A DNA stretch of 64,000 bases from Pseudomonadales bacterium (lineage in GTDB: Bacteria > Pseudomonadota > Gammaproteobacteria > Pseudomonadales > Azotimanducaceae), in NCBI GenBank assembly GCA_022827905.1, contig JAJEIQ010000014.1, forward strand, positions 181,884-245,883, read 5' to 3'. This document shows, piece by piece, positions 34,733-42,259 of the stretch. The notes beneath the pieces were generated by a model, which saw only the letters and a program-made list of their open reading frames with translations, did no database searches and was not told the origin of the DNA. Position 1 is the first letter of the stretch; every line of letters begins with the position of its first letter. A program made the translations under genes and the position numbers.

Positions 34733-35219
34733 CGTGCGAGGTGGCGCGGTCCGCGACCGGCGTGCGCGCCAGCCGGTCGAAGTAGTCCGCCGGAAGATGG
34801 TCCCGGCCCGCGAGCATGTGGGCGAGGTATTCGGCCGGGGGGCTCAATCCCTCGCGGCGCACGGCGCGATTGGCGAAGTAGGTCCAGGCCCAAAAGACAT
34901 CGTCCCCAACCTGAACCTGCACCGCGTCGCGCCCATAGTTCCACGGCGCCCGTTCGAACGGGTCCATCTTGAGTATTTCCTCGGCGCTCGCCAGCCGGTA
35001 GAGCACTCCCTCCACCTGCTCGCCGGGCGCGTAAACGATGTTGGCGTGAGCGGCGTTCGGATGCAGGCGCGATACCTTGTCGAACACCAGCCGTACCCCC
35101 TTAAGCGAGGCTCCGCGGACCGCCGTCACCCGCAGACCGCGCTCAGCCACCCGCGCCGGATTCATGTTGCTGCCGTAGGCGAAGTAGTGATCCACCACTG
35201 CAACGGACAAGGCGCTCAA
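34725..35219 (-). CDS. Gamma-glutamylcyclotransferase-like protein
   Basis: A 164-residue GGCT-like protein with 'YFAYGSNMNPARVAER' (YGSN substrate loop) near residue 12 and 'VEGVLYRLASAEEILKMDPFE' later. The catalytic Glu is expected in the latter segment. Family members release 5-oxoproline from gamma-glutamyl amines, linking it to glutathione turnover. The start is TTG at 35219, overlapping the TusA-like stop as TTGA; an internal GTG or the ATG in YGSNM are less suitable. Its place in an operon with TusA suggests sulfur or thiol metabolism. Confidence 0.84.
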   Translation of the reverse strand: MSALSVAVVDHYFAYGSNMNPARVAERGLRVTAVRGASLKGVRLVFDKVSRLHPNAAHANIVYAPGEQVEGVLYRLASAEEILKMDPFERAPWNYGRDAVQVQVGDDVFWAWTYFANRAVRREGLSPPAEYLAHMLAGRDHLPADYFDRLARTPVADRATSHGG

Positions 35220-35461
35220 CCGCCTTTCCTGATCCAGAATTCGAACCGGCCGTCCGCGATGCGCCGATCAATGAGCGCATGGCCCATGAAGCGGCAGAAA
35301 TTGGTGAAGTCCCGCTCCGTGGACGGGTCGGTGGCGACGATGCGCACCACCTCCCCCGCCGCCATCTCCCGCACCCGGTTGCGCACGATCATCAAGGGCT
35401 CCGGGCACAGCAGCCCCACCGCATCAACGCAGCAATCGAACTCCGGCGCTTCGCTAGCCAA
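35216..35461 (-). CDS. TusA-family sulfur carrier protein
   Basis: An 81-residue TusA-like protein with the sulfur-carrying Cys in 'AVGLLCPEPLMIVRNRVREM' (CPxP motif) and 'VVRIVATDPSTERDFTNFC' after it. TusA proteins accept persulfide sulfur from a desulfurase and pass it on for tRNA thiolation, molybdopterin formation or sulfur oxidation. The chosen start is TTG at 35461, seven bases after the previous stop; longer in-frame forms run into the upstream gene. No tusBCDE or cysteine desulfurase is nearby, so the partner is unknown. Confidence 0.85.
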   Translation of the reverse strand: MASEAPEFDCCVDAVGLLCPEPLMIVRNRVREMAAGEVVRIVATDPSTERDFTNFCRFMGHALIDRRIADGRFEFWIRKGG

Positions 35462-35468
35462 CGCCCAC

Positions 35469-36371
35469 CTACCGCAACTTGACGAAGTCCGGATAGGTCT
35501 CGAAGGCGGCAACGAAGTCAAAGGCCTGTCCGCTGCCGTCATCGTCGCCCGCCTGCCAGCCATGCCAAGGGTATTCGACCGCGCCGTTGGGCCGAAGCGC
35601 CGGGCGGCCCGTGCTCGAATCGATGGCGAAAAACGGGCCGTGCTCCTGGCCGCGGCGCATCGGGAAGCGCGTTCGCGGGGCGCCGGGCTCGTCGCAAAGG
35701 TACATCCCGGCACCGGGAGCGCCGCTGTTGAAGACCCAGTGGGCTTCGGCGAAGGCCGGGGCAGCGGGCGACGGGTCGTTGCCGTGGTTGTGGGTCGATA
35801 GATCCACGCCCTTTCCCGCAGTCCAGAGGTTGATGTAGGTGATCTCCGCAGAATTCTCATCGAGCAGATGGAAGCCCGGGGACATGTAGGCCTCCATGCC
35901 GTCGAAGAAGTCGGTGAAGGCGCCGAACTTCTCATCGAAGCGCTGCCACTCGAACGCCTCGCGCATGGGTCCCTCGATGTTGAGCTCCGCCATGCTGCGC
36001 ACGTTGTCCGGTACGTCTTCGGTCTCGGTAAAGACGGCGAAGACCGCCCCATCCGCACCGGCCCGCAGCTCGCCGGCGCTGACGTCGGTGTCGCGCACGG
36101 CGAACTTGCCCGCAAAGGGCTTGCGGCCGATGTTGGCCAGTTCGCCGGTCACCACCTTGACATAGATGCGTCCGGCGGCCTGATCCAAGGACAGGCTCTG
36201 GCCGGCGTGCAGCCGGGCGAACTGGAGGGTCCAGCCCGCCACGGACCAGACACTGGACACCACCGGCTCGCCGACAGGCCCCCGGCTGTCCAGGATGATC
36301 TTCAGACCGGGCCGTTGGCCGTGGTTGGCAATCAGGGAATTGGGCCGGGTGCCCGCCAGCGCTGAACGCAT
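35469..36371 (-). CDS. Uncharacterised protein with cupin-like histidine motif
   Basis: A 300-residue cytoplasmic-looking protein without signal peptide or membrane segment. A possible metal site is 'LSTHNHGNDPSP' near residue 190, and another conserved-looking segment is 'GAVEYPWHGWQAGDDDGSG'. Strand-rich composition suggests two beta-barrel (bicupin) domains. I do not recognise a named family. It follows the luciferase-like gene by six bases and precedes the TusA gene by seven, so it is firmly part of the operon and probably acts with the monooxygenase. Confidence 0.75.
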   Translation of the reverse strand: MRSALAGTRPNSLIANHGQRPGLKIILDSRGPVGEPVVSSVWSVAGWTLQFARLHAGQSLSLDQAAGRIYVKVVTGELANIGRKPFAGKFAVRDTDVSAGELRAGADGAVFAVFTETEDVPDNVRSMAELNIEGPMREAFEWQRFDEKFGAFTDFFDGMEAYMSPGFHLLDENSAEITYINLWTAGKGVDLSTHNHGNDPSPAAPAFAEAHWVFNSGAPGAGMYLCDEPGAPRTRFPMRRGQEHGPFFAIDSSTGRPALRPNGAVEYPWHGWQAGDDDGSGQAFDFVAAFETYPDFVKLR

Positions 36372-36377
36372 CTCAGT

Positions 36378-37766
36378 TCACCCCGTTGCCTGTTGGGTCG
36401 CCTCTTCAAGCTGCTCGGCTATCTCGCCTTCGATGCTCGCGAGCCCTTCGCCCACCGCGGTGCGCCGGGCCACGTCCTCCAGGATGCGCTCACCGCCGCC
36501 CACCTGCTTGACGAAGTCGCGCGCCAGCGGCGTCATCACATAGCCTTCGGGCAGCGGCGGGGCGTCATCAACCCGGCGCGCCATGGCCGCTTCGATGGCG
36601 GGTTCGAGCTCAGCGAACTTGCGCGCCCGATTGGCCTCATCGCGCTCCTTGAACTCCGGAAGAATCTCCTTGCCGAAAATCTCCAAGGACTCCATGATGT
36701 GCTCGTGCTGGTTGCGCCCGGCCTGCTGAATGAAGATCACCTGGTCGATGCCGCACTCCTCGTAGCGGCGCAGGAACTCCCGCAACTGCTCCGGGGTGCC
36801 GATGGCGCCGCGCAGGCCCTTGCCGCCGTGGGCCGCGACCTGGGCGCCGAGGCGTTCCTGCTCCAAGGCCACCGCCACCTCCGGATCGTAGCCCATCTGC
36901 TGGCGCTTCTCCTGAAACTCCTCCCATACGTTGGTCTGGCCCGGCACGTGATCGCCGAAAACGTAGAAGTGGGCCAACGAGAAGCCGAAGAAATTGCCCC
37001 CCTCCATGCCCCGGCGGATGGCCTCGCGCTCATCGCGATGCACCATCATCGGCGTCACGCAGGCGATTTCCGGGTTCACCGCCTTGCCGATAGGTACGCA
37101 TTTCTCAGCCAAGGTGCGCCGATAGTCGCTCACCCAATGCTTGGCCTCCTCCGGGTCGATGAAGGTGAAGGTCAGCGCTCCGATGCCCTTCTCCGCCGCC
37201 AGCAGGATGGTGTCGCGGCGGGAGCAGGCCACCCACAGGGGCGGATGCGGCTGCTGGACGGGCTTGGGCACCACGTTGCGCGGCGGCATGCTGCAGTGCT
37301 TGCCGTCGTGGCCGGTGAACGGGGCCTCGGTCATGCAGCGAATCGCCACACGCAACCCCTCCTCCCACATTTCCCGCTTCTGCGCAGGGTTGATCTCAAA
37401 CCCGCCCAGCTCAGCGGTGGAGGCGGATTCGCCAGAGCCGAACTCCACCCGGCCCTTGGAGACCAAGTCCAGGGTGGCCACTCGCTCGGCGGTGCGGGCC
37501 GGATGGTTGTATCCGGGCGCTGTCTGAATGATGCCGTGGCCGAGACGGATGTTCTCCGTGCGCTGGCTGACGGCGGCCAGAAACACCTCCGGGGCGCTGG
37601 AGTGGGAGTACTCCTCAAGAAAGTGGTGCTCCACCTCCCAGACGTACTCGATGCCGAGCTTGTCGGCAAGTTCACACTGCTCCAAGGCGTTCTGAAACAG
37701 CGTCAGCTCCGACTCGCCGGTCCAAGGCCGGGGCAATTGATGCTCATAGAAAATGCCGAATCGCAT
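36378..37766 (-). CDS. Luciferase-like flavin-dependent monooxygenase (long form)
   Basis: A 462-residue member of the luciferase-like superfamily, with 'MRFGIFYEHQLPRPW' at the start, 'EYVWEVEHHFLEEYSHSSAP', 'GHGIIQTAPGYNHPARTAER' and 'VEFGSGESASTAELGGFEI'. A helical extension of about 90 residues follows the barrel. It resembles alkanal/dimethylsulfide-type FMNH2 monooxygenases, but the substrate is not evident. The same motifs occur in the enzyme at 57918-59045, so those two are paralogues. ATG at 37766. It heads the operon with the cupin-like, TusA, GGCT and FAD oxidoreductase genes. Confidence 0.88.
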   Translation of the reverse strand: MRFGIFYEHQLPRPWTGESELTLFQNALEQCELADKLGIEYVWEVEHHFLEEYSHSSAPEVFLAAVSQRTENIRLGHGIIQTAPGYNHPARTAERVATLDLVSKGRVEFGSGESASTAELGGFEINPAQKREMWEEGLRVAIRCMTEAPFTGHDGKHCSMPPRNVVPKPVQQPHPPLWVACSRRDTILLAAEKGIGALTFTFIDPEEAKHWVSDYRRTLAEKCVPIGKAVNPEIACVTPMMVHRDEREAIRRGMEGGNFFGFSLAHFYVFGDHVPGQTNVWEEFQEKRQQMGYDPEVAVALEQERLGAQVAAHGGKGLRGAIGTPEQLREFLRRYEECGIDQVIFIQQAGRNQHEHIMESLEIFGKEILPEFKERDEANRARKFAELEPAIEAAMARRVDDAPPLPEGYVMTPLARDFVKQVGGGERILEDVARRTAVGEGLASIEGEIAEQLEEATQQATG

Positions 37767-37806
37767 GGCGGGCGTCCCCCTCCGTCATCTTGAAAAGTTT
37801 AACAAT

Positions 37807-39048
37807 CTACTCCCCTGAGTCGGCCTCGTCCATGGCATTTGCCACCACCACTTGGGAGGTGGGCATGACCACCGCGGTCAATTCCGATGGCACATCGGAG
37901 GCGACCGGCGGCCGCACCCGCATGCGGTACAGGGTGAAGCCGATCAGGAGCGCATTCAACGCGGCCACGAAGTAGTACAGGCTGGGCGAGCCGAACAGGC
38001 TCATCGCCCGGGCGCCGAGCAAGGGCCCGAGCAGGCCACCAACGCCGTTGATCAGGATGATGCCGCTGCTGGCCGAGAGAATCTGGTGGCTGCTCAATTG
38101 GTCGTTGATGATGGAGATGGACACCGAATACATCGGCTGCACGGCGCCGCCGACCAGGAACAGCATCACGGCGAGCAGCCAGAAGTTGCCGAAGGCCGCG
38201 GCGGTGGGCACCAAAAACGCCGCCACCACTGCGGCGCCGGCCAACAGCAGCAGCGTGTGGCGCCGGTCCTGAACGTCCGAGAGCCGGCCAATGGGAATTA
38301 ACACCGCCAACCCGCCGGCCATCAAAGTGCCCACCAGGATGGAGCTGGCGGTGAGCGAATAACCCAGTTCCCGGCCAAGCACGGCTGTCAGCCACATGAT
38401 GGCGCCCAAGGTCATCCCCTGAATCAAAACCGCAACCGCCCCCAACGGCGTCGCGCGAATGAAGCGGGCCAAGTGCAAATGCTCCGAGAATTCGATGGGC
38501 GGCGCGGCGATGGAACTCAACAGCACCGGAATCATGGCCACCGAAAGAATGACCGACGCGAGAATGAAAGGCTCGAAGCCGTTCGGCGGCCACAGGTTGA
38601 CCACTGCCTGCCCGGCAATGAACCCCAAGGCGATGGTAAACATGTAGGCGGCTAAGTAGCGGCCCCGGTTTTCGTTGGAGGACACCGCGTTGAGCCAGCT
38701 TTCGGCCACGAGGTAGAGCCCCGAAAAGCAGAACCCGCTCAGCAGCCGAAACAGGTACCACCAAGCCGGCTCAACAAAGGTGGCGTGCAGCAAGATGGTC
38801 ACCGACGCCATCGACGACAAGGCCGCGAACACCCGAATGTGCCCCACCTGCGCCATCGACAGCGGCGTGAGCCAGGCACCAAGCAGAAACCCGGCATAGT
38901 ACGCTGACATGATGAAGCCGATCGCATCCAGCGAAAACCCTTCTAGCGATGCGCGAACGCCAAGCAGGGTGCCCTGCATGCCGCCGCAAAGGGCAATGAG
39001 GGCAACCCCGATCAGCAGGGTGCGGGCCAAGGCGAAACGGGTGGTCAT
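37807..39048 (-). CDS. MFS transporter
   Basis: A 413-residue major-facilitator protein with about 12 membrane helices. Similarity in plan to the YcaD/MFS-1 group: 'FIMSAYYAGFLLGAWLTPL', 'RLLSGFCFSGLYLVAESWLN', 'GRYLAAYMFTIALGFIAGQA' and, in the second half, 'GGLAVLIPIGRLSDVQDRR' as the repeated cytoplasmic loop motif. Direction and substrate cannot be told. It is 40 bases upstream of the luciferase-like operon and may supply or export its substrates. ATG start at 39048. Confidence 0.88.
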   Translation of the reverse strand: MTTRFALARTLLIGVALIALCGGMQGTLLGVRASLEGFSLDAIGFIMSAYYAGFLLGAWLTPLSMAQVGHIRVFAALSSMASVTILLHATFVEPAWWYLFRLLSGFCFSGLYLVAESWLNAVSSNENRGRYLAAYMFTIALGFIAGQAVVNLWPPNGFEPFILASVILSVAMIPVLLSSIAAPPIEFSEHLHLARFIRATPLGAVAVLIQGMTLGAIMWLTAVLGRELGYSLTASSILVGTLMAGGLAVLIPIGRLSDVQDRRHTLLLLAGAAVVAAFLVPTAAAFGNFWLLAVMLFLVGGAVQPMYSVSISIINDQLSSHQILSASSGIILINGVGGLLGPLLGARAMSLFGSPSLYYFVAALNALLIGFTLYRMRVRPPVASDVPSELTAVVMPTSQVVVANAMDEADSGE

Positions 39049-39148
39049 CGGCGCGGCCGGTTGGTTGAGGGCGGCGGATTTTCGCGGATTTGGAAGGACG
39101 GGGGGTAGCGATTTTTTTTGGGCAGCGTTCCTTCAGTTCCAGGGGCGT

Positions 39149-39177
39149 TTGGAATTCGCCGCGTACTCTGTTAGCAT
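39149..39177 (+). promoter_or_regulatory. Putative promoter upstream of small basic protein
   Basis: TTGGAA (39149-39154), 17-base spacer, TAGCAT (39172-39177). Four of six matches in each box with ideal spacing. The leader to the ATG at 39285 would be about 100 bases. Confidence 0.45.
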
Positions 39178-39284
39178 CGGGCTAGACGACTGGCTACCCA
39201 CTTCGATCCCCCCGACGCACCATTATTCGCCAACTCCGCTTGCACCGCGCAGGCTCGACAGAATTCCCAACCATTGGTTCCAAC

Positions 39285-39473
39285 ATGGCCAAAAGAAAGG
39301 CAAAACGACAGCAGGTTCTTTCCTCCACAAACGCACGTGAAGCCATCGCCGAAGATGTCCAGGCATTTTTGGCGGCTGGCAAGAAGATCCAGAAGATTCC
39401 CGCCGGCGTAAGCGGGTGGCGTGCCCAAGGGGGCACCCGCCACATCGTGATCAGCAAAAGCAAGAAAAACTAG
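39285..39473 (+). CDS. Small basic protein, 62 residues
   Basis: Predicted 'MAKRKAKRQQVLSSTNAREA' continuing to a Lys-rich end, pI high. The core 'IAEDVQAFLAAGKKIQKIP' resembles the short helical segment seen in small gammaproteobacterial RNA-polymerase- or nucleic-acid-associated proteins, such as the central part of SutA ('FLxxGGKVQ'), but the similarity is only a few residues. Function unknown. It stands alone between a divergent MFS gene and a convergent luciferase-like gene, has its own promoter-like element and no clear ribosome-binding site. A TTG at 39240 would extend it by 15 residues. Confidence 0.55.
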   Translation: MAKRKAKRQQVLSSTNAREAIAEDVQAFLAAGKKIQKIPAGVSGWRAQGGTRHIVISKSKKN

Positions 39474-39507
39474 AGGCGCACCCGTTCGGACGGGCAGCGC
39501 GGAACGG

Positions 39508-40422
39508 CTAGCCGCGCAGGGCCGGCATCACCGCCTTGGCCAGTAGGCGCTCGTTCTCCGCCACATAGTCGCTCGGACAGGCCGAGTTGAGCATGATGGT
39601 GCGCGCTCCGGCGTCGATGTACTCCCGCAGCCGCGCCACGACGTCATCAGGGTTGCCGGCCAAGGCGTACTTGCCGACCAACGCCGAAAAGTCCTGGTTG
39701 TACTGCAACGACAGGCGCTCCACAGCCATCCTGATGCCAGTGTCCCGGTCCTCGTGCACGGCGAAGAAGATGAACAGCCCCGGCTTGACCGGCGCCGGCC
39801 GTTCCGAGGACGCCGAGTAACTCTCGATCCGCTCAATGCTGCCGGCAAGCTTCTCCGGGGTGTACATGTAGGGCAGCCAACCGGTGCCGAACCGGGCGCA
39901 GCGGCGCATGGCCGCTTCGCTGCGGCCCGATATCCAAATGGGCGGATGCGGCCGCTGCACGGGCTTCGGCCCTAGGGTGACCCCGCTCAACGTACTGAAA
40001 CGGCCTTCGTAGTGCAGGTTGTCCTCACGGCAAAGACGGTTCAGGATGTCGAGGCTTTCATCGGTGCGCGCGCCGCGCTCGCCGACCGGCACCCCGCAGG
40101 CTTCAAACTCCTTGGGAAACTCCCCACCGACGCCCACGCCCAAGCTGAAGCGGCCACCCGAGACCTGATCCAAGGTCGCCACCTGCTTGGCCAGCAGCGC
40201 CGCCGGGTAAAGCGGCGCCAAGGTGATGGTGGACATCATTCGGATGCGTTCGGTGGCGCCCGCCGCCGCAGCCAGGGCAATCAAGCCATTGCCCACCGGG
40301 CCATGGAAAAAGACGTGCTCGCCGGTGCAAACGTACTCGTAGCCCAAGGCCTCCGCTTCCCGCGCATCCGCCGCCACGTTGTCCAAACGGCGCAGTCCGA
40401 TGCCGAACTCGACGTTGCTCAT
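39508..40422 (-). CDS. Luciferase-like F420-dependent oxidoreductase (short form)
   Basis: A 304-residue member with the F420-type pattern: 'YVCTGEHVFFHGPVGNGLIA', 'IRMMSTITLAPLYPAALLAK', 'GRFSLGVGVGGEFPKEFEAC' and 'RPHPPIWISGRSEAAMRRCA'. This subgroup is common in actinobacteria using coenzyme F420, but also occurs with FMN. It has GGAG before its ATG and follows the MOSC gene by 12 bases, so they are cotranscribed. Substrate unknown. Confidence 0.85.
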   Translation of the reverse strand: MSNVEFGIGLRRLDNVAADAREAEALGYEYVCTGEHVFFHGPVGNGLIALAAAAGATERIRMMSTITLAPLYPAALLAKQVATLDQVSGGRFSLGVGVGGEFPKEFEACGVPVGERGARTDESLDILNRLCREDNLHYEGRFSTLSGVTLGPKPVQRPHPPIWISGRSEAAMRRCARFGTGWLPYMYTPEKLAGSIERIESYSASSERPAPVKPGLFIFFAVHEDRDTGIRMAVERLSLQYNQDFSALVGKYALAGNPDDVVARLREYIDAGARTIMLNSACPSDYVAENERLLAKAVMPALRG

Positions 40423-40434
40423 GTTGTTACTCCT

Positions 40435-41322
40435 TTAGTCCGCGATTCGAGCTTGCTGCATCGAAAGCAACTCGACCTCATCGCCGACGCGAACGACGCC
40501 GGGCGACTCCACGGTGGCATACACGCCGAGGTTGCCTCCCGCCTCGCGCACCAGCGCGCGCATGATCGACGGGTCCTTGGGCAGGTCCGCGAATGGGTGC
40601 GTCACCATAACGCACCGGGGGCACTCGACCGTCACGCGGAACGTCGCCTCGCCAAGCCTAAGCCGCATGCCGCGCCATGCCATCTCGGGCATCTCGGTTC
40701 CGGATGTGGTGTCCGAAATCACGAGGTTCGGGCGGAAGCGGCGGACATCGAACGCCGAATCCGGCGCTTTGGCGGCCATCGTCGCCAAGGCGGCGTCGGT
40801 CAGGAGCAACAGCGGAAAGGCGTCGAAGTAGGTTCCCGGGGGCGACTCGAACTCCATGAGTTCCGGTGGGAACCGGCCAACATCCGGCAGCGGTTCGTCC
40901 GCTGTTCTGGCGAAGATGGCGCGCAGTTCGGTGTCCATATCCTCATGGGTCGGCCGCCCGCGCCGGTAGTGATCGAGCGCCTCCGCAGGGAGCAGCGGCC
41001 AAAGGCTGACCTCGTGCTGCAAGGCGCTAGACAGCTTGGCATTGACGTCGGCGGCACCGGTGCCGAGGGTGCTCCCGTCCGGAAAGGTGATTTCGGCTGG
41101 ACTTGAGCCCTCGTCCTTGGGGGGCGCCAAGTAGCGCGCGCTCAGGTTCATCAGCGCCGGGATCTTCTTTGCCCCGCGAATCCCGCCGCGCACTTCATCA
41201 CGCACGGCCCATGCCCGGTCGCCGGGAAGCCCTCTCGTTCCCAGCCGCGCTTCGTCGAGAAGCTCTCCCGCCATGCTTTTCACGGGATACCGGCGAATCT
41301 CCCGCAGGGAACCCACCCTCAT
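40435..41322 (-). CDS. MOSC-domain protein (YcbX/mARC-like)
   Basis: A 295-residue protein with an N-terminal MOSC beta-barrel ('REIRRYPVKSMAGELLDEA', 'GLPGDRAWAV') and a C-terminal MOSC domain ending in 'VTVECPRCVMVTHPFADLP'. The Cys in that motif is the expected ligand of molybdenum cofactor, as in YcbX and the mammalian mARC enzymes that reduce N-hydroxylated compounds. The YcbX C-terminal ferredoxin domain is absent, so electrons must come from another protein; the luciferase-like partner is not an obvious donor. ATG at 41322 with GGAGG upstream. Confidence 0.86.
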   Translation of the reverse strand: MRVGSLREIRRYPVKSMAGELLDEARLGTRGLPGDRAWAVRDEVRGGIRGAKKIPALMNLSARYLAPPKDEGSSPAEITFPDGSTLGTGAADVNAKLSSALQHEVSLWPLLPAEALDHYRRGRPTHEDMDTELRAIFARTADEPLPDVGRFPPELMEFESPPGTYFDAFPLLLLTDAALATMAAKAPDSAFDVRRFRPNLVISDTTSGTEMPEMAWRGMRLRLGEATFRVTVECPRCVMVTHPFADLPKDPSIMRALVREAGGNLGVYATVESPGVVRVGDEVELLSMQQARIAD

Positions 41323-41436
41323 TGCGTTCCTCCCTATCCGTTCGTGCCCGATGAAACCGCGTCGCCGTCAGGCACGGGGATGGGCCTTGCGGTCAACAAG
41401 CTGACCGTACTGCAAAGCTTGGGCTGAAACAACGTC

Positions 41437-42093
41437 CTAGGGTTGCAGGCGCACAATGTCCCACAGCCCCGAGCCGCGCATCCGGTAGCTGAAACGGTCA
41501 TGCAGGCGCCCCAACCTGCCCTGCCAGAACTCGTACTCCACGGGATGGAGGCGATAGCCACCCCAATCGGGCGGACGGGGCAGCGCGTCGGGGGCGTGGG
41601 CTTGGCGCAGCGCCTGCACGGTTTGTTCCAGCGCTTCGCGGTTGGCCACCGGGGCGGACTGCACCGAAGCCGCCGCCGCATAGCGGCTATCCGAGGGCCG
41701 GGACTCGAAATAGGCAGCCGACTCGGCGACGGACAAGCGCTCGACGGAGCCGGTGATGCGCACCTGACGATCCTGTTCGCGCCAATAGAACAAGGCGGAG
41801 GCGAACGGATTTTCAGCCAGTTCCGTGCCTTTGAGGCTGCGGTAGTCGGTGTACCAGCACAGTCCGTTGGCGTCGAAGTGCTTGAGCAGCACGATGCGCA
41901 CCGACGGCATCCCGCCCGCCCCTGCCGTCGCCAGCGCCATGGCCGTAGCGTCAACGGCACCGTGGGCGACGGCATCGTCCAGCCAAGCGGCAAACTGCCT
42001 GAGCGGGTCGGCCGCCAAGTCGACGCGCTTCAGCGTCGCCGTGCCATACTCCCGCCGCCGGGTTCGTTGATCGCCGCTGCTGCTCACTTGCAT
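41437..42093 (-). CDS. pdxH: Pyridoxamine/pyridoxine 5'-phosphate oxidase
   Basis: A 218-residue FMN enzyme, the same length as E. coli PdxH, that makes pyridoxal 5'-phosphate. Family segments: 'PSVRIVLLKHFDANGLCWYT' (FMN site), 'YRSLKGTELAENPFASALFYW', 'QVRITGSVERLSVAESAAYF', 'SRPSDSRYAAAASVQS' and the C-terminal 'LHDRFSYRMRGSGLWDIVRL' with the substrate Arg/His. ATG at 42093. A longer in-frame extension would be encoded by the hairpin-rich upstream region and is not family-like. TATCAT at 42121-42116 could be its -10 box. Confidence 0.95.
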   Translation of the reverse strand: MQVSSSGDQRTRRREYGTATLKRVDLAADPLRQFAAWLDDAVAHGAVDATAMALATAGAGGMPSVRIVLLKHFDANGLCWYTDYRSLKGTELAENPFASALFYWREQDRQVRITGSVERLSVAESAAYFESRPSDSRYAAAASVQSAPVANREALEQTVQALRQAHAPDALPRPPDWGGYRLHPVEYEFWQGRLGRLHDRFSYRMRGSGLWDIVRLQP

Positions 42094-42140
42094 CTTCCAT
42101 TCCAGCGCTCGCTTGATGATAGCGCCATACGGCGGACTGA

Positions 42141-42229
42141 TCAGGTTCAGAAACACATCGGAACCTGACCCACTCAACGAGTGCGGAGTTTCGCGCCAGC
42201 GAAACTCCATACGCGACCGTCAGGTCGCG
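42141..42229. other. Cluster of three perfect stem-loops upstream of pdxH
   Basis: Hairpin A: TCAGGTTC (42141-42148) with GAACCTGA (42161-42168). Hairpin B: GGAGTTTCGC (42185-42194), loop GCCA, GCGAAACTCC (42199-42208). Hairpin C: CGCGACC (42212-42218), loop GTCA, GGTCGCG (42223-42229). They fill the 166-base divergent region between pdxH and the FAD monooxygenase. No U-run follows, so intrinsic termination is unlikely; they may be operators, an RNA leader structure or the remains of a mobile palindrome. Confidence 0.6.
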
Positions 42230-42259
42230 CGGGCTTGACTGCCGCGCCGCCGCACCACT

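Noticed and set aside
36378..37766. Assignment of this gene as dimethylsulfide monooxygenase (dmoA)
   Set aside because: Only superfamily-level motifs can be seen; the proximity to a methanethiol oxidase is suggestive but not enough for a name.
39112..39119. Run of eight T as an intrinsic terminator
   Set aside because: No GC-rich stem precedes it on either strand and no gene ends nearby; it is a homopolymer between two divergent genes.
41334..41993. 219-residue open frame overlapping pdxH on the same strand in another frame
   Set aside because: Arg/Pro/Ser-rich composition of an out-of-frame shadow; pdxH is unambiguous.
42094..42210. Upstream extension of pdxH by 39 residues
   Set aside because: The extension is encoded by three perfect hairpins, is not like PdxH, and ATG at 42093 gives the standard 218 residues.
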